From Prochlorococcus sp. AG-436-C13 (GTDB lineage Bacteria; Cyanobacteriota; Cyanobacteriia; PCC-6307; Cyanobiaceae), in contig QCPC01000013.1 in NCBI GenBank assembly GCA_003212695.1, positions 1-44,736 on the forward strand: a stretch of 44,736 bases of DNA, in the 5' to 3' direction. Position 1 is the first letter of the stretch. Each line of letters begins with the position of its first letter. The notes beneath the pieces are model-generated. The model was not told the DNA's origin, made no database searches, and saw only the letters and a program-made list of their open reading frames with translations. The translations under genes and the position numbers were made by a program. Shown here one piece after another: positions 1 through 11,825 of the stretch.

Positions 1-291
1 TAATCTTCTCACTCGCAATGGCTCGTGATTGAAGTAACTCCCAGCATTATTAAAAATAGATATATGTACATTGTGCAATAGAAGATTACCTTCACGGATT
101 AGGCAAAAGCCATCTCGCAAATTTATATTCCCTGCTCTAATTGATTTAACTTCTGTACCAACCAACTCAATTCCTGTTTCCAGAGTCTCCAAAATTTCAT
201 ACTGATACCTTGCATAGCGATTGTCAGCTAAGCGCTGATTAGCTTTAGAAGTGTTTTGCTTTGTCTTTTTTTTATTTTTGGCTTTAGACAT
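1..291 (-). CDS. smpB: SsrA-binding protein SmpB (partial, N-terminal 97 codons)
   Basis: Binds tmRNA and delivers it to stalled ribosomes for trans-translation. The minus strand reads in one open frame from an ATG at 291 to the window edge. After a Lys/Asn-rich start it gives the family's beta-barrel core: [19 protein letters not shown], then [19 protein letters not shown], then [17 protein letters not shown]. The reading stops at LRVRR because the window ends, so the C-terminal tail is missing from view rather than mutated. It diverges from ruvB with about 50 bp between the two starts. The family call is secure. Confidence 0.93.
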   Translation of the reverse strand, partial: MSKAKNKKKTKQNTSKANQRLADNRYARYQYEILETLETGIELVGTEVKSIRAGNINLRDGFCLIREGNLLLHNVHISIFNNAGSYFNHEPLRVRRL

Positions 292-341
292 TTTCTGTCA
301 CTACTATTTTGAGAGTACACAAGTGTCCTTATCCTTCCAGT

Positions 342-1415
342 ATGGCAATTGTGTCCTCTAGTTTTAATACCTCTTTCCCTCGCAAGCCTAAAAGGGAAGA
401 AAGACTTGTAGATCCAGTGCCAATTAGTGAGGAAATAAAACCTAAAAAGGATGACTCACTTAGGCCAAACAGATGGAATGAATTTATCGGTCAATCTGAA
501 TTAAAGGAAGTCCTTTCGATATCTGTAAAAGCTGCATTGTCTAGAAAAGAAGCCTTAGATCATGTGTTGCTCTATGGACCTCCTGGATTGGGTAAAACAA
601 CTATGGCATTGGTTTTGGCGAATGAGCTTGGAGTTAAATGTCGCATTACTAGTGCTCCTGCTCTTGAAAGACCAAGGGATATTATGGGGCTTTTGCTCAA
701 TTTAGAACCTAATCAATTATTGTTTATTGATGAAATACATCGATTAACCAAAGTAGCAGAAGAACTTTTATATCCTGCATTGGAAGATTTCAAATTAGAT
801 TTGACAGTTGGTAAAGGAACAACAGCAAGAACAAGAGAGATTGATCTACCTTCGTTCACTTTAGTAGGAGCAACTACTAGGCCTGCTTCTATTAGTTCTC
901 CTTTGCGTGATCGGTTTGGGATTACACAACGTTTGCATTTTTATAATTTGGATGAATTGCAGATGATTGTTAAAAGGGCAGCAGATCTCTTTGGATTGTT
1001 ATTAAATAATGAAGCAAGTTTTGAAATTGCTAGACGGTGTAGAGGAACACCACGCATTGCGAATAGATTACTTCGTAGAGTTCGAGATTATGCAACTGTT
1101 CAAAGTAATCAGAAAATCATAGGGAAGGCTTTAGTCGATGATTCATTGAGACTTCATCAGGTAGATGATCGAGGATTAGATCAATCAGATAGAAGATTAT
1201 TGCTATTTATCATTAATAATCATGATGGTGGACCTGTTGGCTTGGATACACTTGCAGCGGCCTTGGGCGAAGAGACTGCAACATTGGAAACTGTGGTTGA
1301 ACCCTTTCTATTACAAATTGGTTTTTTAAAACGAACCCCTAGAGGAAGAGTCGTGACATCCTTGGCTATAGATCATCTCACTTCTCAAAAAGAGAAGATT
1401 ATTGATAAGAAATGA
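342..1415 (+). CDS. ruvB: Holliday junction branch-migration helicase RuvB
   Basis: AAA+ motor of the RuvAB complex, which drives branch migration of Holliday junctions in recombinational repair. Visible motifs are Walker [10 protein letters not shown] (about residues 79-87), Walker [10 protein letters not shown] with DEIH near 130, sensor 1 LVGATTR, the arginine-finger region SSPLRDRFG, and a C-terminal winged-helix region containing [12 protein letters not shown]. The open frame reaches back to a TTG at 309, but I choose the ATG at 342 (MAIVSSS, 357 aa) because the extra residues look unlike RuvB. The stop overlaps the ATG of the next gene by 4 bases (ATGA), indicating translational coupling. 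Confidence 0.96.
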   Translation: MAIVSSSFNTSFPRKPKREERLVDPVPISEEIKPKKDDSLRPNRWNEFIGQSELKEVLSISVKAALSRKEALDHVLLYGPPGLGKTTMALVLANELGVKCRITSAPALERPRDIMGLLLNLEPNQLLFIDEIHRLTKVAEELLYPALEDFKLDLTVGKGTTARTREIDLPSFTLVGATTRPASISSPLRDRFGITQRLHFYNLDELQMIVKRAADLFGLLLNNEASFEIARRCRGTPRIANRLLRRVRDYATVQSNQKIIGKALVDDSLRLHQVDDRGLDQSDRRLLLFIINNHDGGPVGLDTLAAALGEETATLETVVEPFLLQIGFLKRTPRGRVVTSLAIDHLTSQKEKIIDKK

Positions 1416-2197
1416 GAAAGAATTTATTGCTTTCATTATTATTATTATTTTTTGTATATCTAGTCCAACCTGTTGAGGCTATTGCTCAAGATTCGTTACC
1501 TTTACTTTTTGAAAAAGCTTTGATTGAAAGTAAAGAAGGAAATTTAATAGATGCTTTGCAGAGTTGGGATGATTTTCTTCTGCTTTCTCCTGAAGATGGC
1601 ATTGCATTAAGCAATCGAGGTAATATTAGATTTGCTTTAGGTGATTCTGAAGGGGCAATTATTGATCAAACCAAGGCAATCACTCTTCTTCCTTTTGAAA
1701 TTGACCCACATATAAATAGGGGTATTGCTGAAGAGTCTTTGCAAAAATGGAATGACGCTCAAGAAGATTATCAATGGGTTTTGAAAAGAGAGCCAGAAAA
1801 TTACTCTGCTCTATATAATTTGGCAAATGTAATGGGATCAACAGGAAATTGGGTAGAGGCAAAATCGCTTTTTAATAAAGCATCTATTGTTAATTCAGGT
1901 TTCGCTATTGCTAGCTCAAGTAAATCTTTGGCTTGTTATCAATTAAATCAGTTTGATGAGGCCGAGAAGGAGCTTCGCATGCTCATCAGAAAATATCCAA
2001 TGTTTGCTGATGCAAGAGCTGCTCTTAGTGCACTTTTATGGAGGAAAGGATCTTTAGGAGAAGCAGAAAGCCATTGGGCTGCTGTTTCTGGACTTGATAG
2101 TAGATATAAGTCAAAGGATTGGCTTTTGAATATACGACGATGGCCTCCTCAGCCTTCCCAGGATCTTTTGTCATTCTTAGCTTTGGAAACAATATGA
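1412..2197 (+). CDS. Exported tetratricopeptide-repeat protein
   Basis: A 261-aa protein with a hydrophobic N-terminal signal (residues 1 to about 25, Leu-rich, ending near VEAIAQ). About five TPR-like helix pairs follow, for example [34 protein letters not shown] and [19 protein letters not shown]. Such proteins act as protein-interaction scaffolds in the periplasm or at the thylakoid/plasma membrane; the partner cannot be read from sequence. It overlaps ruvB by 4 bases upstream and the M20 hydrolase by 4 bases downstream, so all three are probably on one transcript. No catalytic domain is visible. The TPR assignment is good; the biological role is unknown. Confidence 0.85.
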   Translation: MRKNLLLSLLLLFFVYLVQPVEAIAQDSLPLLFEKALIESKEGNLIDALQSWDDFLLLSPEDGIALSNRGNIRFALGDSEGAIIDQTKAITLLPFEIDPHINRGIAEESLQKWNDAQEDYQWVLKREPENYSALYNLANVMGSTGNWVEAKSLFNKASIVNSGFAIASSSKSLACYQLNQFDEAEKELRMLIRKYPMFADARAALSALLWRKGSLGEAESHWAAVSGLDSRYKSKDWLLNIRRWPPQPSQDLLSFLALETI

Positions 2198-3396
2198 ATT
2201 TTAGGAATAGTGATCGTTTGACTTTAAAATCTTTTTTGCCTCAATTAATAGAACTGAGAAGGCATATCCATGCGCATCCTGAATTGAGTGGTGATGAGCA
2301 TCAAACCGCTGCTCTTGTTGCAGGAGAATTAAGAAAGTATGGATGGGATGTAAAAGAGTCGGTTGGTCGGACAGGAATTGTTGCTGAATTTGGTAATAAG
2401 AAAGGACCAATGGTTGGTTTAAGAGTAGATATGGATGCTTTACCTATAGAAGAAAAAACTGGGCTTTCATATTCTTCTTTAACAACAGGTGTTATGCATG
2501 CATGTGGGCATGATTTGCATACATGCATAGGTATTGGTGTCGCTCGACTATTTGCAGAAGAAGACCCTAATCAGTTAACTCCTATAAGAATTTTATTTCA
2601 ACCAGCTGAGGAAATTGCTTCTGGTGCAAAATGGATGAAAAAAGATGGAGCTACAAAAGGACTAGAAGCACTTTTTGGTGTACATGTTTATCCTGAACTT
2701 CCAAGTGGCCATATTGGGGTAAGGAGTGGAATTCTTACAGCAGCAGCAGGTAAATTGGAAATAGAGGTCCTTGGGAATGGAGGACATGGAGCTAGACCTC
2801 ATCAGACTGTAGATTCCATTTGGATCGCTTCAAAAATTATTACTGAAATTCAAGAGTCCATTAGCAGACAACTTGATGCACTTTTGCCAGTAGTTGTAAG
2901 TTTTGGAAAGATCGAAGGTGGAAAGGCTTTTAATGTTATTGCAGACCGAGTAAAGCTTATAGGAACTGTGCGCTGTTTAGATTCCAGTTTAAATAATATG
3001 CTACCTAATTGGCTTGAAACTAGGATAAAGAGTATTGCATCAAGTTTAGGAGCAGAAGCTTTAGTGACTTATACATCTATTGCTCCCCCTGTTTTTAATG
3101 ATGCTTATCTGACAGGAGTTGTTGAGGAATGTTCAAAAGAGTTGCTTGGAGATGAAAAGGTAATCCAGTTAAACATGCCTTCGTTAGGTGCAGAGGATTT
3201 TGCAGAATTCTTAGAAGATGTTCCTGGCACAATGATTCGTCTTGGTGTCGCACCTCCAAAAGGTAACTGTGCTCCTCTTCATAATGGATTGTTTGCTCCT
3301 GATGAAAATAGTCTTGAAGTTGGAATTAATGTAATTTTTTCAACTCTTTTAACTTGGATCGAAAAGCAAACATCTTGTACTAAAAGGAAAGAATAA
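2194..3396 (+). CDS. M20D-family metal-dependent amidohydrolase (hippurate/IAA-amino-acid hydrolase type)
   Basis: A 400-aa dinuclear metal amidohydrolase that removes an acyl group from an N-acyl amino acid or related amide. Visible M20D features are the N-terminal LRRHIHAHPELSGDE, the metal-binding MHACGHDLH (Cys104 and His106), PAEE (Glu139/Glu140), GVHVYP (His164) and the C-terminal His in CAPLHN. A lid/dimerisation insert starts near GKLEIEVLGNGGHGARPH. The ATG at 2194 overlaps the upstream stop (ATGA) and places the family start correctly. An open extension back to 2119 lies inside the TPR gene and was discarded. The substrate is unknown: aminoacylase, hippurate hydrolase or a peptidoglycan-peptide enzyme are all possible. 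Confidence 0.92.
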   Translation: MNFRNSDRLTLKSFLPQLIELRRHIHAHPELSGDEHQTAALVAGELRKYGWDVKESVGRTGIVAEFGNKKGPMVGLRVDMDALPIEEKTGLSYSSLTTGVMHACGHDLHTCIGIGVARLFAEEDPNQLTPIRILFQPAEEIASGAKWMKKDGATKGLEALFGVHVYPELPSGHIGVRSGILTAAAGKLEIEVLGNGGHGARPHQTVDSIWIASKIITEIQESISRQLDALLPVVVSFGKIEGGKAFNVIADRVKLIGTVRCLDSSLNNMLPNWLETRIKSIASSLGAEALVTYTSIAPPVFNDAYLTGVVEECSKELLGDEKVIQLNMPSLGAEDFAEFLEDVPGTMIRLGVAPPKGNCAPLHNGLFAPDENSLEVGINVIFSTLLTWIEKQTSCTKRKE

Positions 3397-3618
3397 ATGA
3401 AAGATCATAAAATTTTTTACTTATCTTTTGCCGCACCATGCTTAGTTTTGATTGCAATACTTGGTTTCTTTCAGCGAAAAGATAATGATAGAGTTCAGTC
3501 CTTACCCGCTTTTGTTAGTGGAATAGGTTTTGTTACTACAAGCTTTATAGGTAGGAATATGCGTAGGAAAAAATTATTGACTGAGATTTTCAATATAAAT
3601 AATGATGTGAATTCATAA
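3397..3618 (+). CDS. Small membrane protein, DUF3188-like
   Basis: A 73-aa protein that starts immediately after the stop of the M20 hydrolase (TAAATG), so it is almost certainly co-transcribed. Residues 7-24 form one hydrophobic segment (LSFAAPCLVLIAILGFF). A second weaker one around LPAFVSGIGFVTTSFI precedes a basic GRNMRRKK. The pattern resembles the short cyanobacterial DUF3188 family, from memory rather than a search. No function is known. Its stop lies at the left base of a perfect 13-bp inverted repeat. Confidence 0.7.
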   Translation: MKDHKIFYLSFAAPCLVLIAILGFFQRKDNDRVQSLPAFVSGIGFVTTSFIGRNMRRKKLLTEIFNINNDVNS

Positions 3619-3654
3619 TTTCATTACAAATATAAAGTCCGTTGTAATGAAATT
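3617..3654 (+). terminator. Inverted repeat after the ruvB operon, possible terminator
   Basis: A perfect 13-bp inverted repeat (AATTTCATTACAA at 3617-3629, its complement at 3642-3654) with a 12-nt loop, starting at the stop codon of the DUF3188-like gene. It separates the ruvB operon from the thiC leader. There is no long T-run after it, so it may be a weak terminator or an mRNA 3'-end stabiliser. Confidence 0.5.
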
Positions 3655-3670
3655 TAGCTAACTTAAAAAT

Positions 3671-3770
3671 ATCACTAGGGGTGCCATAAAAGCATTTGCT
3701 TTTTGGCTGAGATCACACCCTCTGAACCTGATTCGGTTAATACCGTCGAAGGAAAGTGCAGGAGAGTGAT
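3671..3770 (+). promoter_or_regulatory. TPP (THI-box) riboswitch upstream of thiC
   Basis: The leader carries the conserved thi-box elements in order: ACTAGGGGTGCC, then GGCTGAGATCACACCC, then CTGAACCTGATTCGGTTAAT and ACCGTCGAAGGAAAG. A perfect 6-bp P1 stem closes it (ATCACT at 3671-3676 with AGTGAT at 3765-3770). Binding of thiamin pyrophosphate should lower expression of thiC, whose ATG is 51 bases downstream. No T-run terminator hairpin is seen between the aptamer and thiC, so control of translation is the more likely mode. Confidence 0.95.
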
Positions 3771-3815
3771 CAATGCTTGATGGAATAACCCTTGGTATTT
3801 CAATATCTTTCTTAA

Positions 3816-5220
<1,405 letters not shown>

Positions 5221-5226
5221 CAACTT

Positions 5227-7236
5227 TTATCCAATAAGTCTCTGAGCTTTAGCTAGTACATTTTCAACTGTAAATCCAAATTTCTCCATACATATACCAC
5301 CAGGTGCAGATGCACCAAAGCTTTGCATTGTAACGCTGTCTCCATCAAGTCCAATATATTTATGCCATCCAAAAGTCTCTGCTGCTTCTACAACAAGGCG
5401 CTTTCTGACATTAGAGGGTAAAACTTTTTCTTTATAGGAATCACTTTGTTCCTCAAACAGTTCAACACATGGCATTGATACAACTCTTACTTTTTTGCCT
5501 TGATTGGTTAATTCTTTGGCTGCGTCAACACATAAATGAAGTTCACTTCCAGTACCTATAAAAATTAGTTCTGGTGTTCCTTCACAATCTTCAAGAATAT
5601 ATCCGCCTAAAGATACTTTTTCAATGGATGAATTAACCTGGTTTGGCATTCCTTGCCTACTTAAACATAGTGCGCTAGGACGTTTGCGGTTACTAATTGC
5701 AACTTTATAGGCACCACTAGTTTCGTTGCCATCTCCAGGACGGAAAACCATCATGTTAGGCATTGCTCGTAGAGATGGAATTGTTTCTATAGGCTGGTGC
5801 GTCGGACCATCTTCTCCAACTCCAATTGAGTCATGAGTAAGAACGTAAATGACACCAAGTTCGCTCAACGCAGATAATCTCATCGAGCCTCTCATATAAT
5901 CTGCAAATACTAGGAATGTGCCGCCATAAGGAATTAAACCACTGTCGTGATATGCAATGCCATTTAAAATTGCTGCCATAGCATGCTCTCTTACTCCAAA
6001 ATGCAGATATCTTTTTTCTGGTGTTTCTGGTTGGAAAGAACCTGATTCTCCTTTTATATCAGTGTAATTAGAATGTGTTAGATCAGCTGAACCTCCAATA
6101 AGCTCAGGAAGATTTGGCCCTAAAGCCCCTAGACAAATTTGTGAATGTTTTCTTGTAGCTAATCCTTTGTCCTCAGATGTATAGCTAGGTAAGTCTTTGT
6201 CCCAGTTTTGAGGTAATTCGCCTCTAAGTGATCGTTCTAGTTCTAAAGCTTCTGAAGGATATTTTTGTTTATAAATTGCTAATTGATTATTCCAATCATT
6301 TTCTAGCTTTGCTCCCTTATCAATTGCTTGTCTGAATTGGTCATATGCTTCTTGTGGAACTTCAAAAGGTCCATAAGACCAGTCAAGGGATTTTCTGGTT
6401 AAGTCAGCCTCTTCTTCTCCCAGTGGAGCCCCATGTACTCCCGCAGTATCACTTTTGTTTGGAGAACCGTAACCAATAGTTGTAGTTATTTTGATGATTG
6501 ATGGTTTATTGGTTACTTCTTTGGCTAGTTGGATTGCTTTGGCAATGGCATTAACGTCAGTATTGCCATCGGACACATGTTGAACGTGCCAGCCATACGA
6601 TTCATATCTTTTTAAAACATCTTCAGTGAAAGATACGTCAGTTCGACCATCAATAGTGATGTGATTGTCGTCATACAGAGCAATTAACTTTCCTAGCTTT
6701 AGATGGCCAGCAAGAGAACAGGCTTCTGATGCAACACCTTCTTGGTTGCATCCATCTCCCATAATTACGTAAGTGAAGTGATCAACAATCTTTGAATCTG
6801 GCTTATTGAATTTTGCTGCCAAATGGGCTTCTGCTATAGCAAGTCCAACTGCGTTAGAAATTCCTGCACCTAAGGGACCAGCTGTCACTTCAACACCAGG
6901 AGTTTCAAATGTTTCTGGGTGACCAGGGGTTCGTGCTCCCCATTGTCGGAACTCTTTAATATCTTCTATTGTCACTGAGTCATAACCAGTTAGATGCAAA
7001 AGTGCATAAAGCAACATGCATCCATGCCCTGCAGATAGAACAAAGCGATCTCTGTTAAACCATTTTGGATTTTTGGGATTATGACGAAGAAATTGATCCC
7101 AAAGTGTATAACCCATAGGTGCGCATCCCATCGGCAGACCAGGGTGACCACTATTAGATTTATTTACGGCATCAACTGCAAGCATTCTGATGCTATTGAT
7201 GCAAAGTGATTCAAGTGAAGCGGGCGCAGCAACCAT
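5227..7236 (-). CDS. tkt: Transketolase
   Basis: Thiamin-pyrophosphate enzyme that moves two-carbon units between sugar phosphates in the Calvin cycle and pentose phosphate pathway. At 669 aa it is typical. Motifs are the N-terminal [19 protein letters not shown], the TPP/Mg site [24 protein letters not shown] and the C-terminal region with [14 protein letters not shown]. The start [11 protein letters not shown] fits the family. The gene lies downstream of acpP and fabF on the same strand, with 58 bp after fabF. It needs the cofactor whose pyrimidine half is made by the adjacent, convergent thiC. Confidence 0.97.
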   Translation of the reverse strand: MVAAPASLESLCINSIRMLAVDAVNKSNSGHPGLPMGCAPMGYTLWDQFLRHNPKNPKWFNRDRFVLSAGHGCMLLYALLHLTGYDSVTIEDIKEFRQWGARTPGHPETFETPGVEVTAGPLGAGISNAVGLAIAEAHLAAKFNKPDSKIVDHFTYVIMGDGCNQEGVASEACSLAGHLKLGKLIALYDDNHITIDGRTDVSFTEDVLKRYESYGWHVQHVSDGNTDVNAIAKAIQLAKEVTNKPSIIKITTTIGYGSPNKSDTAGVHGAPLGEEEADLTRKSLDWSYGPFEVPQEAYDQFRQAIDKGAKLENDWNNQLAIYKQKYPSEALELERSLRGELPQNWDKDLPSYTSEDKGLATRKHSQICLGALGPNLPELIGGSADLTHSNYTDIKGESGSFQPETPEKRYLHFGVREHAMAAILNGIAYHDSGLIPYGGTFLVFADYMRGSMRLSALSELGVIYVLTHDSIGVGEDGPTHQPIETIPSLRAMPNMMVFRPGDGNETSGAYKVAISNRKRPSALCLSRQGMPNQVNSSIEKVSLGGYILEDCEGTPELIFIGTGSELHLCVDAAKELTNQGKKVRVVSMPCVELFEEQSDSYKEKVLPSNVRKRLVVEAAETFGWHKYIGLDGDSVTMQSFGASAPGGICMEKFGFTVENVLAKAQRLIG

Positions 7237-7294
7237 TGTATTAGTGGGGGATTAAAAGAGTCTGACTGATTGAGTGGTTTTTCGTTTAGCTCAT

Positions 7295-8542
7295 TTAAGT
7301 CATTTTTCGGAATGCGAGACAAACGTTGTGTCCACCAAAACCAAAAGAGTTAGATAGTACAACGCTTAATTTGCCTTCTCTAGCAGTGTTAGGAACATAG
7401 TCCAGATCACATTCAGGGTCTGGATTGGAATAATTAATTGTTGGTGGAACTACTCCATGTTTAATAGAAAGTACACATGCTACGGCTTCTATGCCACCAG
7501 ATCCTCCAAGAAGATGACCTGTCATAGATTTTGTTGAACTAATTGGAATTTGCCTAGCTCTTTCTCCAATAGCGGTTTTTATTGCAGAGGTCTCGTTTTT
7601 GTCATTTGCAGGCGTACTTGTTCCATGCGCATTAATGTAATCAATTTCTTGTAAATCTATTTTTCCATCTTTAATTGTTTCTTTAATGGCTTCTGCACCC
7701 CCTATCCCTCCTGGGGAAGGAGATGTTATGTGATGAGCATCACAAGTAGTGCCATATCCAATTAGCTCAGCATAAATTTCTGCGTTACGTTTTTTCGCAT
7801 GCTCAAGGGTTTCAAGAATTAGTACACCTGAACCTTCTCCTATTACAAATCCATCTCGTTCGGCATCGAAAGGTCTGCTTGCGGAAGAAGGATCTTCGTT
7901 GCGGAAAGATAGAGCTTTTGCACTAGAGAATCCTGCTACACCAAGAGGAGTGATACTTGCTTCTGCTCCGCCGCATATCATTGCATCTGCTTTGCCAAGT
8001 TGGAGAATTCTAAATGAATCACCAATTGCATTAGATCCTGCGGCACATGCAGTTGCTACAGCAGAGCTAGGTCCTTTTGCTCCAAGGGCAATAGCTGCTA
8101 AGCCAGTAGCCATATTTGGGATCATCATTGGCACAGTAAATGGACTAACTCTTCCAGGACCTTTGTTGTTAAGAACTTGAGCTTGGGTTTCCATTGTCAA
8201 TAATCCACCAACACCTGAACCGATAATCACACCAATTCTTGATGCATTTGTGTGATCAATTTGTAGGCCAGAATCTTTAATGGCTTCTTTTGCTGCAATA
8301 ACTCCAAACTTAGAGAAACGATCCCATCTTTTGGATTCTTTTGGCTCTAGGAAGCCAGTCGGATCAAAATTTGATACTTCTGCTGCAAACCTACATGCAT
8401 GATTGGATGCATCAAATAGCGTAATTTTTCCAACCCCATTGGAGCCAGACTGCAAGCCTCGCAGATATTCTCCGACGTTATTGCCAATAGGCGTAATAGC
8501 GCCAAGACCAGTTATTACAACTCGATGGAGGTTCTCCATCAT
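7295..8542 (-). CDS. fabF: Beta-ketoacyl-ACP synthase II
   Basis: Elongates acyl-ACP with malonyl-ACP in type II fatty acid synthesis. The Cys-His-His triad is visible: Cys166 in ATACAAGSNA, His306 in NAHGTSTPAND and His343 in KSMTGHLLGGSGG. It is 415 aa, the usual length. Two successive ATGs (8542 and 8539) could start it and I keep the first. It begins 7 bases after the stop of acpP, its substrate carrier, in the classic acpP-fabF arrangement. Confidence 0.97.
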   Translation of the reverse strand: MMENLHRVVITGLGAITPIGNNVGEYLRGLQSGSNGVGKITLFDASNHACRFAAEVSNFDPTGFLEPKESKRWDRFSKFGVIAAKEAIKDSGLQIDHTNASRIGVIIGSGVGGLLTMETQAQVLNNKGPGRVSPFTVPMMIPNMATGLAAIALGAKGPSSAVATACAAGSNAIGDSFRILQLGKADAMICGGAEASITPLGVAGFSSAKALSFRNEDPSSASRPFDAERDGFVIGEGSGVLILETLEHAKKRNAEIYAELIGYGTTCDAHHITSPSPGGIGGAEAIKETIKDGKIDLQEIDYINAHGTSTPANDKNETSAIKTAIGERARQIPISSTKSMTGHLLGGSGGIEAVACVLSIKHGVVPPTINYSNPDPECDLDYVPNTAREGKLSVVLSNSFGFGGHNVCLAFRKMT

Positions 8543-8549
8543 TAAAACC

Positions 8550-8792
8550 TCAGGATTGCTTTTCTTCTATGTATTTAACAGCATCCCCGACAGTTGCTAT
8601 CCCTTCTGCGGCTTCGTCTGGGATTTCAATATCAAATGCTTCTTCTAAAGCCATTACTAGCTCAACTGTGTCTAGAGAATCTGCTCCTAAATCATTTTGA
8701 AAGTTTGAATCTGGCTTAATTTCGCCTGATTCAACACTAAGTTGATCTGCAACGATAGAACGAACTTTTTCGAGAATTGCTTCCTGAGACAT
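8550..8792 (-). CDS. acpP: Acyl carrier protein
   Basis: An 80-aa acidic carrier of growing acyl chains. The phosphopantetheine attachment serine is Ser39 in [10 protein letters not shown], and the [11 protein letters not shown] helix follows. It is first in the acpP-fabF(-tkt) unit. The 134-bp gap upstream separates it from the divergent psaC and should hold promoters for both. Confidence 0.98.
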   Translation of the reverse strand: MSQEAILEKVRSIVADQLSVESGEIKPDSNFQNDLGADSLDTVELVMALEEAFDIEIPDEAAEGIATVGDAVKYIEEKQS

Positions 8793-8920
8793 AATCCTGA
8801 GTATTTGTTTCTATCCTACGAGAACATGGTCGCGAGTTAACAAGAGTGAAGCCAGATGCAAGAATCGCTTTATCTTGTACCAAATTGAGTAAAGTTTTTT
8901 ACATCCATAGATATCCATAG

Positions 8921-9172
<252 letters not shown>

Positions 9173-9193
9173 GATTATTTGATGTACTGAGCC

Positions 9194-9223
9194 CCTAAGT
9201 TAGGTTGGATTAAACCTAAAAGG
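9194..9223 (+). terminator. Hairpin downstream of psaC
   Basis: TTAGGTT (9200-9206) pairs with AACCTAA (9213-9219) around a 6-nt loop, and CCT (9194-9196) can pair with AGG (9221-9223). It lies between psaC and glmS without a strong T-run, so it may stabilise the psaC 3' end rather than fully terminate. Confidence 0.4.
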
Positions 9224-9250
9224 CCTCAATTTAAGTTAATAATTTTATAT

Positions 9251-11155
9251 ATGTGTGGAATAGTAGCTTTAGTTGGATCGCGAGAAGCATCCCCTATCCT
9301 GTTAGAAGGCTTAAAAAAGCTTGAATATAGAGGTTACGACTCTTCCGGATTAGCAACAGTAACTATAGATAGGGATAATAAAGAAAGTTATATATCTTGT
9401 AGAAAGGCTCAAGGCAAATTAACAAATCTTTTACGTTTAATTGAAAAAAAATCGACTCTTGGCCATGTAGGAATAGGCCATACTCGTTGGGCTACTCATG
9501 GTAAGCCAGAGGAAAAAAATGCTCATCCGCATTTGGATTCATCAGGCAAAGTAGCAGTTGTTCAAAATGGCATAATCGAGAATCACTCTTTATTGCGATC
9601 TAATCTTGAGCAAAAGGGTATTAAGTTTAGTTCTGATACTGATACTGAGGTTATTCCTCATTTGATTTCAGAAGAAATTTCTCTTTTAAAAAAAGAAGGG
9701 CATAAAATTGGAGGATCTCTTCTTCAGCTAGCAGTTCAAAAAGTTCTAGATGTTTTAAAAGGCTCTTATGCTATCGCAGTGATTTGGGCTGAAAGTCCTG
9801 ATGTTTTAATTGTTGCTAAGAGTCAAGCACCATTGCTAATTGGTTTTGGAGAAGGAGAATTTCTATGCGCTAGTGATACTCCTGCTTTTTCAGGATTTAC
9901 AAGAACGATTTTGTCGCTTGAAGATAAAGAGTTGGCGCTTATTACACCCTTAGGAGTTGAAATTTATGATTCTTTGGGAAATAGGAAACATAGAGCTCCT
10001 AAGTTGATTAGTGGATATGAGAGTGATTCAGATAAAGGTGATTTTAAACACTTCATGCTCAAAGAGATATTCGAACAACCAGAAACTGCGGAATTATGGA
10101 TTACTAGATATTTGCCTAATGGATTACCTTTGGAATCACCTGTTGCTTTCCCGTTTGAAGATTCTTTTTATGACTCTATTGAAGAAATTCAGATTTTAGC
10201 TTGTGGGACTAGTCGTCATGCAGCCATGGTAGGGGCTTACCTTTTGGAACAATTTGCTGGTATTTCAGCAAAAGTTTTTTTTGCCAGTGAATTTCGTTAT
10301 GCTCCTCCTCCTCTGGCTCGAAATGTGTTAACTATTGGTGTAACTCAATCAGGAGAAACAGCTGATACACTTGCGGCATTATCAATGGAATATGAAAGAC
10401 GTTCTGCATGTAATCAAAAAGTATTTGCCTCAAGACAATTGGGAATTACAAACAGAGGTGAAAGTTCTTTATCGAGACAAGTATCTAATGTTATTGATAT
10501 AGGTGCAGGTCTTGAAGTTGGTGTTGCAGCTACAAAAACTTTTTTAGGACAATTATTAACTTTTTATGGCTTGGCGATAATTTTTGCAGGAAGAAGGAAG
10601 AGTCGTAGTTTAAACGAAATATCTGAGTTATGTAATTTATTAAGAGGCCTTCCTAAACAATTAAGAGATCTTATTGTCACACATAATAAATTGGCAGAAA
10701 AACTATCTCATAAATTTTCATCTACTAAGGATGTAATTTTTTTAGGTAGAGGAATCAATTACCCTATTGCTTTAGAAGCAGCTTTAAAACTAAAAGAGAT
10801 TAGTTATATTCATGCTGAGGGATATCCTGCAGGTGAAATGAAACACGGACCTATCGCTCTCTTGGATCACAAAGTTCCAGTGATATCAATAGCAAATGAA
10901 GGAATAGTTTTTGAAAAAGTTTTGAGTAATGCACAGGAGGCAAAGGCTAGAGATGCTTGTTTGATAGGAATCGCACCAGAATTACCTGAAACTATGATTT
11001 TTGATCATTTATTACCTATCCCTAGAACAAGTGAATGGATTAGTCCATTATTAACAGCAATACCATCTCAGCTTTTGAGCTATCATATTGCAGCTCGTAG
11101 AGGCCTTGATGTTGACCAGCCAAGAAATCTAGCTAAAAGTGTGACTGTTGAGTAA
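9251..11155 (+). CDS. glmS: Glutamine--fructose-6-phosphate aminotransferase (isomerising)
   Basis: Makes glucosamine-6-phosphate from fructose-6-phosphate and glutamine, the first step to UDP-GlcNAc for cell wall and lipopolysaccharide. The N-terminal glutaminase domain begins with catalytic Cys2 (MCGIVALVG) and has LEYRGYDSSG, GHTRWATHG and QNGIIENH. Two SIS domains follow (LACGTSRHAAMVG; FLGRGINYPIALEAALKLK), ending in the conserved DQPRNLAKSVTVE tail. At 634 aa it is slightly longer than the bacterial norm of about 610. No glmS ribozyme is seen upstream. Confidence 0.97.
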   Translation: MCGIVALVGSREASPILLEGLKKLEYRGYDSSGLATVTIDRDNKESYISCRKAQGKLTNLLRLIEKKSTLGHVGIGHTRWATHGKPEEKNAHPHLDSSGKVAVVQNGIIENHSLLRSNLEQKGIKFSSDTDTEVIPHLISEEISLLKKEGHKIGGSLLQLAVQKVLDVLKGSYAIAVIWAESPDVLIVAKSQAPLLIGFGEGEFLCASDTPAFSGFTRTILSLEDKELALITPLGVEIYDSLGNRKHRAPKLISGYESDSDKGDFKHFMLKEIFEQPETAELWITRYLPNGLPLESPVAFPFEDSFYDSIEEIQILACGTSRHAAMVGAYLLEQFAGISAKVFFASEFRYAPPPLARNVLTIGVTQSGETADTLAALSMEYERRSACNQKVFASRQLGITNRGESSLSRQVSNVIDIGAGLEVGVAATKTFLGQLLTFYGLAIIFAGRRKSRSLNEISELCNLLRGLPKQLRDLIVTHNKLAEKLSHKFSSTKDVIFLGRGINYPIALEAALKLKEISYIHAEGYPAGEMKHGPIALLDHKVPVISIANEGIVFEKVLSNAQEAKARDACLIGIAPELPETMIFDHLLPIPRTSEWISPLLTAIPSQLLSYHIAARRGLDVDQPRNLAKSVTVE

Positions 11156-11250
11156 ATATATAAAAAAATTTAGTTCTTTTAATTAATTTTCGGAATTATA
11201 TTAAACAGTATTATTTAGAATTATTTTTCATATTCGTAAGTATTTAAACT

Positions 11251-11781
11251 TTAAAGTTCTAACAAACCAGGAGGAGGAGAGATTATTAGCCAGCCCTCAT
11301 TAACATTTATTTTTGGAATAATTTCCTTAACAAATGGTACTAAAACTTTTTTACCTGTTGATAACTTTACTTCCAATAAGTCATTGCCCGCATGCATAAG
11401 ATTAGTTACTTTGCCAATTTCTTGACCATCTATGTCACTTCTTATACTCAATCCAATGAGGTCAAGTAGATGGAATTCACCTTTTTTCAGTATTGGCCTA
11501 TCAATTGAATTCACTAAAATCTTATTACCTACTAATAATTCTGCTTTTTCTCTGTCGTTTATGCCTTCAAATGAAACTACATAGATAGATTTACCAGGAA
11601 TTTGCCTACCTTTCACTAATTGTATTTTTTTAGGATTTTCATTGTTTTTTTGTAGCCATCGACTTCCAGGAGTCTTGAATCTGGCTGGAAAATCACTGCT
11701 TGGATTAACCCTTACCTCACCTCTTAGTCCTTGAGGAGCAACTATCATTCCAATCGTCAACCAAATAATCTTTTTACACAT
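11251..11781 (-). CDS. rimM: Ribosome maturation factor RimM
   Basis: Assists assembly of the 30S subunit head and binds ribosomal protein S19. The N-terminal part has WLTIGMIVAPQGLRGEVRV, the linker has FHLLDLIGL and the PRC-barrel part has VLVPFVKEIIPKINV. It is 176 aa, as expected. It diverges from ndhS with 44 bp between starts and converges with glmS across a 95-bp AT-rich gap. Confidence 0.94.
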   Translation of the reverse strand: MCKKIIWLTIGMIVAPQGLRGEVRVNPSSDFPARFKTPGSRWLQKNNENPKKIQLVKGRQIPGKSIYVVSFEGINDREKAELLVGNKILVNSIDRPILKKGEFHLLDLIGLSIRSDIDGQEIGKVTNLMHAGNDLLEVKLSTGKKVLVPFVKEIIPKINVNEGWLIISPPPGLLEL

Positions 11782-11825
11782 TTTGCTTATAGAGAATTAT
11801 TATCAAAGTGGATTTGACTTAAGTC

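Noticed and set aside
7899-8180. 93-aa open frame antisense to fabF
   Set aside because: Shadow frame opposite the conserved catalytic region of fabF; no start signal and no protein-like features.
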